Shown here piece by piece: positions 23,928 to 31,851 of a stretch of DNA of 64,000 nt; the first letter of the stretch is position 1, and every line of letters starts with the position of its first letter. The notes under the pieces were generated by a model. It had not been told where the DNA came from and made no database searches. It saw nothing but the letters and a program-made list of their open reading frames with translations. Source of the DNA: 67-14 sp020438345 (lineage in GTDB: Bacteria; Actinomycetota; Thermoleophilia; Solirubrobacterales; 70-9); the NCBI GenBank assembly GCA_937872475.1, contig CALMSY010000017.1, positions 1 through 64,000 on the forward strand. Direction: 5' to 3'. The translations under genes were made by a program, and so were the position numbers.

Positions 23928-25184
23928 ATGTCCAAGCGTTACCTCATACCTCTCTTCACCCTGATCGGCGTGTGTTTCCTGATCGCAGCCGGGCCTGCTT
24001 CGGCCGGCACAGGATCGATCGTTTACGTAAAGGATCACAACGTCTGGCTCGCCAACTCCGACGGTTCGGGCCAGTACCAGGTAACCATGAACGGCACCGC
24101 CGACAGCCCCTGGCGAACTCCGTCCCAGGCCGATGACGGCACGATCGCCGCCAGCCACAACGACCAGATCGTGCGCATGAAACAGAACGGCACGGTTCTC
24201 AACGCAATCAATCCACCACCGTTGAAGAACACGGTCAGCCACATGGTTGACGGCGTCCCGGTCGAAGTCGCGATCTCGCCGAACGGCAAACTGATCACCT
24301 GGGCTTTCGTCACTTACGAATGCCCGATCGGAGTCAGTTGCGGCGCCCGGACAGTCACCGGTTACACCGCATCCGACCGCCTTACCGATCCTGCCTTGTA
24401 TGGCTCGACCTATTTCACCGACCCTTCCTGGATCGGCAACAGCCGGACCCTGCAGAGTGGTGGGTACGGATCCCAGGTCAACATCCATGACCTTGGATCC
24501 GGCGAGCCGGTCCACTGGTTCGATGACAGCGACTACGCGGAGAACGACACCGACCTGAGTGACGCCGAGCTCTCGCCCGACGGCAAGCGGCTGGCTGCGG
24601 TCCGGGGCTATGGCAACAGCACTCACATCATCTGGTACTCGGTGAGCGGCAACGCGAAAAGTGGTCCCGCCCCCGCCGTTCCGGCGGCGGATTGCCTGAC
24701 CGGCGAGCTCGAAGGACTCTCCGGACCGTCCTGGTCCCCCGAAAGCGACGACCTGGTCTGGGAAGAGCCCGACGGCATCTGGCTCAAGTCGAATGTAGGC
24801 GTCTGCGACACCCCCCAACCGCGGCTCCTGATTCCCGGTGGTACCGAGCCGGACTGGGGTCCGTCCAAGGTGAATCCCGGTCCACGGACCACCGACCCGA
24901 TTTCAGTTCGGCAGATCAGCACCAGATTGAAGCCCGCCCTGAAGCGCGGTGTGAAGTTTCAGGTCAAGGCACTCGCCGCCGGACCAGTGAAGGTGGAAGT
25001 ACGGCAGGCCCGGAAGCTTGTGGCGACTGGCAACGCCAGCGCAAGAAGGGCGGGCTGGGTAACAGTCACTGCCCGGTTTACCCGCCAGGCAAGGCGGAAA
25101 CTGGTCCGTGCCAGGCAGGCATCGCTCTCCGGCCGTTTCCGCGCCGACGGCCGCGTTGGTGACCTTGCCTTCCGGCTGAAGTAG
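23928..25184 (+). CDS. Secreted TolB/WD40-like beta-propeller protein
   Basis: 418 residues. Signal peptide to about residue 27 (LIPLFTLIGVCFLIAAGPASA|G). The body (about 30-310) has repeated propeller-type strands and turns: GSIVYVKDHNVWLANSDGSG, VEVAISPNGKLITWAFV, DAELSPDGKRLAAVRGYG, GPSWSPESDDLVWEEPDGIWL, with SPDG/SPNG turns typical of PD40/TolB-like repeats. The last ~90 residues are a separate, basic beta domain (RQISTRLKPALKRGVKFQV ... ARFTRQARRKL), as often found in Solirubrobacterales-type exported proteins. Unknown ligand. A terminator hairpin follows. Confidence 0.75.
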   Translation: MSKRYLIPLFTLIGVCFLIAAGPASAGTGSIVYVKDHNVWLANSDGSGQYQVTMNGTADSPWRTPSQADDGTIAASHNDQIVRMKQNGTVLNAINPPPLKNTVSHMVDGVPVEVAISPNGKLITWAFVTYECPIGVSCGARTVTGYTASDRLTDPALYGSTYFTDPSWIGNSRTLQSGGYGSQVNIHDLGSGEPVHWFDDSDYAENDTDLSDAELSPDGKRLAAVRGYGNSTHIIWYSVSGNAKSGPAPAVPAADCLTGELEGLSGPSWSPESDDLVWEEPDGIWLKSNVGVCDTPQPRLLIPGGTEPDWGPSKVNPGPRTTDPISVRQISTRLKPALKRGVKFQVKALAAGPVKVEVRQARKLVATGNASARRAGWVTVTARFTRQARRKLVRARQASLSGRFRADGRVGDLAFRLK

Positions 25185-25234
25185 AAGAATCGGGCTCGGC
25201 ATCACCCCGGAACCGGCCGGGAACCGCTGACCAG

Positions 25235-25266
25235 ACAGGCCCGGAGCCTCCCCCGCTCCGGGCCTG
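25235..25266 (+). terminator. Terminator after the propeller protein gene
   Basis: ACAGGCCCGGAG (25235-25246) pairs perfectly with CTCCGGGCCTGT (25255-25266), 8-nt loop, 50 bp after the stop codon. No marked T tract. Confidence 0.75.
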
Positions 25267-25286
25267 TTGCTATCTATTGGGGGGTG

Positions 25287-25919
25287 ATGCGCCGCCTCCT
25301 CCCTCTCATTCTTGGATTCGCGCTGCTCTGGGTGCCCGCCCAGGCCGAAGCTGTGACCATGACCACGACCGGCTTTGTCGCGGAGTTCGAAGGGTTCGTT
25401 CCCTGCCCGTACGCCGACCCGGCCGGACATGCGACCATCGGCTACGGCCATCTGCTCCATTACGGCCCACCAACCCGGGCCGACCGCCGCAAATGGGGAT
25501 GCCTGACCAAGCGCGAGGCTCTCGCCCTGCTCCGCTTGGACCTGCGGGAAACGGAGAAGGAAGTATTCAGCCGGATCAGCGGTGCGAAAGTAAACGCCCC
25601 GATCATCACGGCACTCACATCTTTCGCGTTCAATCTCGGGGCGGGCTATCTCGACTTCGTTGCACGTCGCGGCTCACGGCCGGCGACCAATATCGGCCGG
25701 GCGGTCCGGGTCGGCAAATACATGCGTGCTGCCCGTCAGATGCTCTATTTCGACGGCATCATCGTCGGCGGCAAGCGCTACGAACTGGAAGGTCTTCAGA
25801 TCAGGCGTCGCAAGGAATACCGGGTTATGGTCAGCGGCATCCAACAGCTAAGGCGATGCGGTGATACCTGCAACGACGGCAGTGGCGGCGGCCTCGGCTT
25901 CAGCCGGACCGGCCAGTGA
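25287..25919 (+). CDS. Secreted GH24 (T4-type) muramidase
   Basis: 210 residues from the ATG at 25287 (a GTG lies just before it), with a GGGGGG stretch about 3-8 nt upstream. Signal peptide LLPLILGFALLWVPAQAEA. The GH24 catalytic triad E-8-D-5-T is present: Glu35, Asp44 and Thr50 in EFEGF ... YADPAGHATIGYGH. NAPIITALTSFAFNLGAGYL follows as in phage-type lysozymes. It hydrolyses the MurNAc-GlcNAc bond. The host-like signal peptide, codon use and neighbours argue for a resident secreted lysozyme rather than a prophage endolysin. Confidence 0.85.
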   Translation: MRRLLPLILGFALLWVPAQAEAVTMTTTGFVAEFEGFVPCPYADPAGHATIGYGHLLHYGPPTRADRRKWGCLTKREALALLRLDLRETEKEVFSRISGAKVNAPIITALTSFAFNLGAGYLDFVARRGSRPATNIGRAVRVGKYMRAARQMLYFDGIIVGGKRYELEGLQIRRRKEYRVMVSGIQQLRRCGDTCNDGSGGGLGFSRTGQ

Positions 25920-25957
25920 CCTCCCCTGAAGGGTGGCCACCAGCCGCCGGATGAAGG

Positions 25958-26425
25958 TCAGCCGCCGTTGATCCGGCTGGAGAGCTGATCGATTCGGGCA
26001 TTCACCTTGGCCGTGTTGCTCCGCTGCTTGCCTTCAACGTCCGCGATTTCCGATTCGAGTTCGCTGATCTTGTCCTGAAGGGTCGTGATCTGCGCGGCAT
26101 TTGACTGTGCCTGCGCGGTGTTCTTCTTCTCGGCCGCCTCGAGCGACCCGGCGTCAGCCTTTTCCTGCTCCTTCAAGGATTCGGCATCGGACTTTTCGGC
26201 GGCGTTTGCCTGCTTCCTCGCCTTGTTCACACCGGCCTTCGCGGCAGCGGCAGCCCGGGCCACCCTCGCGGCGGCCGATCGATTGTCCGACTGAATCTGC
26301 TTTTCGAGCGCCGCCTGGGCATTGTCACTCGCGTCTTTGGCGTCCTTCGCCATGACTATCCCGACCGCGCCCACAACCACTCCGAGCACGGCCAGAACCA
26401 ATGCTGCCATTACCTTGCGATCCAT
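25958..26425 (-). CDS. Membrane-anchored coiled-coil protein
   Basis: 155 residues from an ATG preceded by an excellent GGGAGGAAG. One N-terminal membrane helix (MAALVLAVLGVVVGAVGIVMA), then a long Ala/Lys/Glu/Gln-rich helix throughout, ending in heptads (ITTLQDKISELESEIADVEG) and SSRINGG. No catalytic motif. It has the same layout as the gene at 30730 and a similar start to the helix (KDAKDAS versus NAKDAVS), so the two may be paralogues. Probably projects outward from the membrane; role unknown. Confidence 0.7.
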   Translation of the reverse strand: MDRKVMAALVLAVLGVVVGAVGIVMAKDAKDASDNAQAALEKQIQSDNRSAAARVARAAAAAKAGVNKARKQANAAEKSDAESLKEQEKADAGSLEAAEKKNTAQAQSNAAQITTLQDKISELESEIADVEGKQRSNTAKVNARIDQLSSRINGG

Positions 26426-26598
26426 TTCTTCCTCCCCCGGCCGGAACGCCTCCGGCAGGATGTTCGTTGACACCGGACCTGGACGTTTCCAGAATCGCAG
26501 CAAAGTGGGAACGACTCCTGCGCTGCCCTCTATGGGCACGGGAAATTTCACGCCGATCATCTGGGTCCGGCGCCTGACCTCCGGGTAGGCTGCCCGCC

Positions 26599-27300
26599 AT
26601 GAACTTGATTCCGGGATTGCCCACGACCCTCGACCAGGAGATCATCCGATGTGCGGAGCCCGAAATCCAGGCAGAGCTCTCGGACTCGGATCGACTCGAG
26701 AAGATCCACAGCGAGTTCGCCGAGGGCTTCGAGCTCATGGAAGGAGTAGGCCCCGCGGTCTGTGTGTTCGGGTCGGCGCGAACCCGGCCGGGTCATCCTG
26801 AATACGAGCAGGCACGAAGGGTTGGAGCGGGGATCGCACGTGAGCGCTACGGGGTGATCACCGGTGGTGGTCCCGGGACGATGGAGGCCGCGAACCGGGG
26901 AGCCAAAGACGAAGAAGGACTCTCGATCGGCCTCAACATTGAATTGCCACATGAACAGGGCGCGAATCCCTTCGTTGATGTCGGCAAGGAATTTCACTAC
27001 TTCTTTGTCCGGAAACTGATGTTCGTCCGCTACTCATGGTCATTCGTGATCTTCCCTGGAGGTTTCGGGACCCTGGACGAGATGTTCGAGGTGCTTACCC
27101 TGATCCAGACTCACAAGGCCAGGCCGCATACGGTTGTCCTCGCCGGGACCGACTTCTGGCAGGACCTGATCGATTGGGTAGCGACCCGTCTGGCAGGCGA
27201 AGGCCGGATCTCCCCTGCGGACATGGACCTGTTCACGGTCTCCGATGACGATGAGGAAATCGTGGAACTCGCGATCAAGGGCTTCCCCGCCGCGGTCTGA
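26599..27300 (+). CDS. LOG-family protein (TIGR00730-type Rossmann fold)
   Basis: 233 residues. The family motifs are clear: VCVFGSARTRPGHPEYEQA, GVITGGGPGTMEAANRGA (about 91-104) and FPGGFGTLDEMFEVLTLIQTHK (PGGxGTxxE at about 152-160). Members hydrolyse nucleoside 5'-monophosphates to base and ribose 5-phosphate; plant and some bacterial ones release cytokinins. The extra ~50 N-terminal residues put it among the longer bacterial LOG-like proteins. Physiological substrate unknown. Confidence 0.9.
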   Translation: MNLIPGLPTTLDQEIIRCAEPEIQAELSDSDRLEKIHSEFAEGFELMEGVGPAVCVFGSARTRPGHPEYEQARRVGAGIARERYGVITGGGPGTMEAANRGAKDEEGLSIGLNIELPHEQGANPFVDVGKEFHYFFVRKLMFVRYSWSFVIFPGGFGTLDEMFEVLTLIQTHKARPHTVVLAGTDFWQDLIDWVATRLAGEGRISPADMDLFTVSDDDEEIVELAIKGFPAAV

Positions 27301-27319
27301 ATGACGAGCAGCAGTAGGT

Positions 27320-27341
27320 CAACTGTCCCTGCGGACAGTTG
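27320..27341. promoter_or_regulatory. Perfect 9-bp palindrome at the ArsR gene; probable autoregulatory operator
   Basis: CAACTGTCC (27320-27328) and GGACAGTTG (27333-27341) are fully complementary with a 4-nt CTGC spacer. It lies 20 bp before the preferred GTG start of the ArsR-family regulator. Size, symmetry and position fit an ArsR dimer site controlling the downstream three-gene operon. Confidence 0.65.
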
Positions 27342-27361
27342 TGTTGCTGTACGCTGAGGTC

Positions 27362-27697
27362 GTGGCACTTCCCACCCCGCTCCCATCTGAACTCGTGGAA
27401 TTGATCACGGCCCGCTTCAAGCTGCTTTCGGAGCCGATGCGGATTCGCATCCTCGACCAGCTGCGGGAGGGCGAGCAGAGTGTCGGTGGCCTGGCCGAGG
27501 TCCTCGACACCAGCCAGCAGAATGTTTCCAAGCACCTCCAGGCCCTGTACGCGGGCGGTGCAGTCGCCCGGCGCAAGGATGGGAACACCGTCTTCTACGA
27601 GATCGCCGATGAGAGCCTGCTCGCCATGTGTGAAGCGGTTTGCGACGGCGTCGAGCAGCGCATCTCGGAACTCAGCAGGATCGTCGCCGGGATCTGA
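27362..27697 (+). CDS. ArsR-family transcriptional regulator
   Basis: 111 residues from the GTG at 27362; a GTG at 27341 would begin inside the palindrome. Winged helix-turn-helix: ITARFKLLSEPMRIRILDQL, SVGGLAEVLDTSQQNVSKHLQ as recognition helix, then AGGAVARRKDGNTVFYEIAD wing. No CxC metal site next to the recognition helix; cysteines are only at AMCEAVCDG near the C-terminus, which could form a different metal or thiol sensor. Upstream of DUF2892 and MMPL genes, probably their repressor. Close in style to regulators of sulfide/persulfide-type operons with DUF2892, but this is inference. Confidence 0.85.
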   Translation: MALPTPLPSELVELITARFKLLSEPMRIRILDQLREGEQSVGGLAEVLDTSQQNVSKHLQALYAGGAVARRKDGNTVFYEIADESLLAMCEAVCDGVEQRISELSRIVAGI

Positions 27698-27781
27698 TTT
27701 AGGCTGCCTCCCTGCAGGGTCGCGTCACTGCTGCTACTCTATTCCACTACTTAGTTGTGAACTTGTAGAAAGGTGGATCTG

Positions 27782-28030
27782 ATGGCTTCAGGAGAAGAGC
27801 AGTGTGAAGCAAGGCGCGGGTGGCCCCTCGAACGGGTCCTCTTCGCGATGGCGGGGACCGTCGCGCTGGTCGGGGGGCTGCTGGCCCTGCTGGTTTCCCC
27901 CTGGTTTGCTCTGCTGCCGGTATTCGCCGGACTCAACCAGTGGCTCTTCGTAGTCGTCGGAGCCTGCCCGGCCTCCTTGATCCTCCGGCGCTTCACCTCC
28001 CTGAAGCCGGCATCCGGGGTGAACCGATGA
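27782..28030 (+). CDS. DUF2892 small membrane protein (YgaP-like transmembrane domain)
   Basis: 82 residues from the ATG at 27782 (AAAGGTGG upstream). The pattern WPLERVLFAMAGTVALVGGLLA, LVSPWFALLPVFAGLNQWLF, ACPASLILRRF matches DUF2892: two membrane helices, the second followed by a CP motif. Alone or fused to rhodanese this domain is common beside ArsR regulators. Its stop overlaps the start of the MMPL gene (ATGA), so the two are co-translated. Confidence 0.85.
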   Translation: MASGEEQCEARRGWPLERVLFAMAGTVALVGGLLALLVSPWFALLPVFAGLNQWLFVVVGACPASLILRRFTSLKPASGVNR

Positions 28031-30129
28031 GCAAGGCAGGACCGATCGGCCGGCTCGGCGGCTGGACCGCCGACCACTTCCGCCTCGTCGCCCTGATCTG
28101 GGTGGCGATCGCATTGGGGCTCGGCTTCTTCGCGCCAAAGGCCGAACATGCACTCTCCGGGGCCGGCTGGGAAGCCACCGGTTCCGAATCCCTCGAAGCA
28201 CGCCAGTTGATCGACGAGGAGTTTGGCGGGATGTCCTCCTCTGCCCTGATGGTCGTCGTCCACAGTGACGAATCTGCCTTCGGCAGTCCCGCCTTCAACC
28301 AGACAGTCGAGCGGGCGGCAGCCGTCCTGAAGGAATCCGGGGATGTCTCCCGGGTACAGCTGCCAACCGAACGGAGCTGGGTTTCCCGGGATGGCCATAC
28401 CGCGGTGATCCAGGCCGGTGCGGCAACGGATTCAAACCAGATGGTCCACGCTGCCGATGACATCAAGGAAGAACTGGCGGCCCTTGATATTGAAGGCACA
28501 ACCGTCTCGCTAACCGGCGCATCCGGAATGTGGTCGGACTTCAATCAGGCCAACAAGGAAGCAATGATGAAGTCGGAGCTGATCTCCTGGCCGGTCACTC
28601 TGCTGATCCTTGTCCTCGCCTTCGGTTCACTCGTCGCCGCCGGCCTGCCCCTGATGCTGACCATCATTGGCCTGATGGCCGCCGCCGGTTCCCTCTACCT
28701 GGGAACCCAGTTCTTCGACATCTCGATCTGGGCGATGAACTTCGCGATGATGTTCGCACTGGCGCTGGGCATTGACTACGCCCTGTTCATCGTCTACCGG
28801 TTCCGGGGGTCGCTGACCGGCAAGCCGAACCCGAAAGAAGCGATCACCGAAACCATGGACACGGCCGGCAAAGCCGTGCTCTTTTCCGGTGTAACTGTGT
28901 TGATCTCTCTCAGCGCTGTTCTGCTGGTCCCCAGTCCGGCCTTCCGCTCCATGGCGATCGGCGTGATGCTTGCCGTCGGCTTTGTCCTGGCCGCGTCATT
29001 GACCCTGCTGCCGGCCGTCCTCGCCAAACTGGGTCCGAGGATCAACCGGCTCAGCCTGCCCTGGGTCCATGAAGGCGAGCATCGCTCCCCGCGCTTTGAA
29101 GCCTGGGGAGAACGACTCTGGAAGCGACCGCTGGCCTACGGCCTGCCGGCCCTTGCCCTGCTGGCAGCCCTGATCATCCCGGTGTTTTCACTCGATACCG
29201 GCATGCCTTCGATCAAGGTCGTTCCGGAAAGTGACGGCGCCCGGGTCGGATACGAGCAGATCGCCGAGTCGTTCGGCCCTGGAGCACCCGGCACCCTCCA
29301 GGTCATCACTCCGACTGCCGAAAGGGAAGCCGTCCTGGAGGGGCTCGGATCCGACCGCAGCATTGCCCGGACGATGGTCGTGGGAGAAAGCCCGAACGGA
29401 AACGTGATGATCGCTGCCACGCCAGGGATGGATCCCTCCGACCCTGAGCTCGGTGAAGTCATCGACCGGCTGCGGGAGGACCTGCCTTCGGGCACCCTGG
29501 TAGGCGGCTCCGCGGCCGAGAACCACGACCTTGAAAAGGCCCTCGGCGACACCACCGCCCCGGCCATCGCGATCATCATGGTTCTCGGCTTCCTGTTGCT
29601 GCTGGTCGCCCTGAGAGCACCGATCCTGGCGGCGATAGCCGTTCTGACCAACCTGCTGGCGGTCGGGGCTGCGTTCGGAGTTGCCCAGCTGATCTTCCAG
29701 CAAGGACACCTGACCGGGCTATTTGGCTTCGAATCACAGGGCTTCCTCGATGCCTGGGCACCGGTGTTCTTTTTCGCGATGGTGTTCGCCATCTCGATGG
29801 ACTACTCGGTGTTCCTGCTCAGTTCGGCCCGCGAACACTGGGAAAAGACCGGCGACGCGAAAGACGCCATGGTTGGCGGGCTCGCCCACTCGGGCCGGGT
29901 TGTTTTCGCAGCCGCCGGAGTCATGGTCGCTGTCTTCTTCACCTTTGCGCTCTCCGGCCCGCTGCCACCTCGCGAGATGGGGATCATTCTGGGAGTCGCG
30001 GTGCTGCTTGATGCGGCGCTGGTCAGGCTGATCCTGCTCCCGGTGTTGATGCGACTGGTTGGCACCAGGCTTTGGTGGATCCCCGGCTGGATCGACCGGC
30101 GTCTGCCCAAGGTGTCTTTCGGCCACTGA
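28027..30129 (+). CDS. MMPL-family RND transporter
   Basis: 700 residues from the ATG overlapping the DUF2892 stop. Layout: one N-terminal membrane helix (LVALIWVAIALGLGFFA), a large outer domain (about 40-180), five helices, another outer domain (about 410-520), and a second helix bundle. MMPL/SSD landmarks are LALGIDYALFIVYRFR in helix 4 and FAISMDYSVFLLSSARE in helix 10, whose Asp-Tyr pairs carry protons. Members export lipids or hydrophobic toxins from actinobacteria. Regulated with ArsR, it is likely a drug or lipid efflux pump (inference). Confidence 0.92.
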   Translation: MSKAGPIGRLGGWTADHFRLVALIWVAIALGLGFFAPKAEHALSGAGWEATGSESLEARQLIDEEFGGMSSSALMVVVHSDESAFGSPAFNQTVERAAAVLKESGDVSRVQLPTERSWVSRDGHTAVIQAGAATDSNQMVHAADDIKEELAALDIEGTTVSLTGASGMWSDFNQANKEAMMKSELISWPVTLLILVLAFGSLVAAGLPLMLTIIGLMAAAGSLYLGTQFFDISIWAMNFAMMFALALGIDYALFIVYRFRGSLTGKPNPKEAITETMDTAGKAVLFSGVTVLISLSAVLLVPSPAFRSMAIGVMLAVGFVLAASLTLLPAVLAKLGPRINRLSLPWVHEGEHRSPRFEAWGERLWKRPLAYGLPALALLAALIIPVFSLDTGMPSIKVVPESDGARVGYEQIAESFGPGAPGTLQVITPTAEREAVLEGLGSDRSIARTMVVGESPNGNVMIAATPGMDPSDPELGEVIDRLREDLPSGTLVGGSAAENHDLEKALGDTTAPAIAIIMVLGFLLLLVALRAPILAAIAVLTNLLAVGAAFGVAQLIFQQGHLTGLFGFESQGFLDAWAPVFFFAMVFAISMDYSVFLLSSAREHWEKTGDAKDAMVGGLAHSGRVVFAAAGVMVAVFFTFALSGPLPPREMGIILGVAVLLDAALVRLILLPVLMRLVGTRLWWIPGWIDRRLPKVSFGH

Positions 30130-30174
30130 CCACGGCCGACCCGATTGCCCGCCTCCTTCGGGAGACCGGCATCA

Positions 30175-30214
30175 GAGCCCCGCTTCGCAATCCCCCCGAA
30201 GCGAAGCGGGGCTC
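30175..30214 (+). terminator. Terminator between the convergent MMPL and phosphatase genes
   Basis: GAGCCCCGCTTCGC (30175-30188) and GCGAAGCGGGGCTC (30201-30214) form a perfect 14-bp stem with a 12-nt loop. No T tract on either side. It sits midway between two converging genes and may act on both strands. Confidence 0.75.
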
Positions 30215-30271
30215 CTCAATTTCGCGCTCCTCGATTCTTGAGCTCAACCCGTCGGATCGTCGATTCCTCAG

Positions 30272-30721
30272 TCAATTCCGTAGTCCGTCCAGAACGGTGA
30301 TGCTGCCCCGCTCGAGAATGTCAAGCACCTCGCCGAAGCCACCGTCGTCTCCGAAGTAAGGATCAGGAACGTCGAGTTCACCTTCTCCGGCAAGTTCCCG
30401 GAAAAGATGAACCCGCCCGGGGTCGGCGGCTTCCATGGCAAGCAGGCTGTCACGGTTGGCCCGGTCCATGGCAAGAATCAGGTCAAACTCGCTGAAATCC
30501 TCTGGCCGGACCTGCCGGGCAGTACTTGTGATTGTCACGCCCCGGTCGGCCGCGGCCGCGATCGCCCTCGAATCCGCCGGCTTGCCGACATGCCAGTCAC
30601 CGGTTCCAGCCGAGTCGATCACGAAACCCTCAACCCCTTCCCTTTCGATCAGGTCCCGCATCACGGCCTCGGCTGAAGGGGAACGGCAGATGTTGCCGAG
30701 ACAGACGAAGAGGATCCGCAA
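30272..30721 (-). CDS. Low-molecular-weight protein tyrosine phosphatase
   Basis: 149 residues. The P-loop CLGNICRS lies at the very N-terminus with nucleophile Cys7 and Arg13, and the general acid Asp120 in DPYFG; DSAGTGDWHVGKPAD is also characteristic. It removes phosphate from tyrosine (or arginine) residues; a cytosolic enzyme. It follows the coiled-coil membrane protein gene by 8 bp, so the two may be co-transcribed. Confidence 0.93.
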   Translation of the reverse strand: MRILFVCLGNICRSPSAEAVMRDLIEREGVEGFVIDSAGTGDWHVGKPADSRAIAAAADRGVTITSTARQVRPEDFSEFDLILAMDRANRDSLLAMEAADPGRVHLFRELAGEGELDVPDPYFGDDGGFGEVLDILERGSITVLDGLRN

Positions 30722-30729
30722 GGAACTGC

Positions 30730-31227
30730 CTACTCGCCGACGAGACCGCGCAGGTTTGAAACCTGCCGCTGCAGCTGCTGAACCTGGTTGTTGGTCTTGT
30801 TGATCCGCTGATTGAGCTGCTGGAAGTCACTGGCCTGGTCATTCTCAACCTGGGTGATCTCGTTACTCAGTCCCGTGTCGCGACTCTTCAAGGTATTGAC
30901 CTGTTGCCTGAGATTGCGGTTCTGGCGCTTCAACCGATTGATCGACTGGTGATTGCCGTTGATCTTCTTCAACAGGTTCTTCTCGCCTTTGGTCAGCTGG
31001 GCGACGAACTTCTCGGCTTCCGACTTCTGGCTGGCCTCGATCGAATCCTGTCTGGACTGGGCTTCGGAGAAGCGTTGATCGACCAGGGCCTGGACCTGGG
31101 CGGTCTGTTCGGTATCCGAACTAACCGCATCCTTCGCGTTGTAGGCCGTGATTGTGCCGAGAACACCAAGCAGGATGCCCACCACTGAAAAAACGATCGC
31201 CAAAGTCACTTTGGTATTGCCAGTCAT
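30730..31227 (-). CDS. Membrane-anchored coiled-coil protein
   Basis: 165 residues with one N-terminal membrane helix (KVTLAIVFSVVGILLGVLGTITAY) and a long coiled coil to the C-terminus, rich in Gln, Asn, Lys and Leu (RQNRNLRQQVNTLKSRD, NNQVQQLQRQVSNLRGLV). Structure parallels the gene at 25958. No enzymatic motif. Just upstream of the tyrosine phosphatase gene. Possibly a surface spacer or a scaffold; function unknown. Confidence 0.7.
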   Translation of the reverse strand: MTGNTKVTLAIVFSVVGILLGVLGTITAYNAKDAVSSDTEQTAQVQALVDQRFSEAQSRQDSIEASQKSEAEKFVAQLTKGEKNLLKKINGNHQSINRLKRQNRNLRQQVNTLKSRDTGLSNEITQVENDQASDFQQLNQRINKTNNQVQQLQRQVSNLRGLVGE

Positions 31228-31332
31228 AGCGATGACCCTAACCCAAGGACAGGAAAACCGCGCCTAATCCGGGGCCCTGAAGCGGACCGACCCGACGAGG
31301 AGCGGCCCCGGCGGAACGTGAAGCGCGCTGGT

Positions 31333-31560
31333 TCAGCCGATCTTGATCAGCAGAATCGTGTTGAGGGTGAAGAGAATCGCGGTGACCACCGTCGCCCGGT
31401 CAAGATTCTGTTCAACCATCGAGCCGCCACCGATCGAGCTGCCACCACCACCGATGCCAAAAGCACCGGAAAGACCTGCATCCTTGCCCGAATGCAGAAG
31501 CACCAGGAAGATCAGGAGCACGGAAAGGAAAACCTGTATGACGGCCATCAGTGTGTACAT
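31333..31560 (-). CDS. secG: Preprotein translocase subunit SecG
   Basis: 75 residues: two hydrophobic helices (LMAVIQVFLSVLLIFLVLLH and VVTAILFTLNTILLI) separated by a Gly/Ser-rich loop (AGLSGAFGIGGGGSS), the hallmark of SecG. It assists SecYE/SecA protein export. In many actinobacteria secG follows tpiA; here it sits 12 bp behind the cytochrome c maturation genes instead. Confidence 0.93.
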   Translation of the reverse strand: MYTLMAVIQVFLSVLLIFLVLLHSGKDAGLSGAFGIGGGGSSIGGGSMVEQNLDRATVVTAILFTLNTILLIKIG

Positions 31561-31572
31561 CGGCTGACCAGT

Positions 31573-31851
31573 CTAGCCTTCTTTGCCCCGAAGCGCCTCA
31601 AGCCGGTCGAGAATCGCGACGGCTTCACTCTTCAACTCGGCTTCCAGCACTTTGAAATCCTCCTCCGAGAGCTTGCCCGATTCGTAGTCGGTCTCGGCAT
31701 CACGGATTTCCCGGTACTTCGACTCCCTCGCGGCTTCCAGGGCGGCGATCTCCGGATCCTCGGTCCCGGTTGTCGAGCGTCCGCCCCAGAAGGGGAAACT
31801 GACAAACAGGCCGACTGCTCCAAGGCCGATCAGAAACCAGACCGCGGTCAT
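31573..31851 (-). CDS. CcmI-like small membrane protein
   Basis: 92 residues: one N-terminal membrane helix (FLIGLGAVGLFVSFPFW) and a short coiled segment, ALEAARESKYREIRDAETD then GKLSEEDFKVLEAEL. The 'D..SGKLSEEDF..LE.EL' pattern is that of the N-terminal part of CcmI/CycH, which handles apocytochrome c for the heme lyase; the usual TPR domain is missing. Its ATG overlaps the ccmF stop (ATGA), supporting a role with CcmF. Confidence 0.7.
   Translation of the reverse strand: MTAVWFLIGLGAVGLFVSFPFWGGRSTTGTEDPEIAALEAARESKYREIRDAETDYESGKLSEEDFKVLEAELKSEAVAILDRLEALRGKEG

Noticed and set aside
23547..24818. Minus-strand open frame of over 400 codons across tRNA-Leu and the propeller gene
   Set aside because: Runs through a tRNA and a terminator, has no domain signal, and lies opposite a protein with signal peptide and propeller repeats.
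25287..25919. Prophage origin for the GH24 lysozyme
   Set aside because: No holin, tail, integrase or attachment repeats nearby; it has a normal signal peptide and lies among housekeeping genes.
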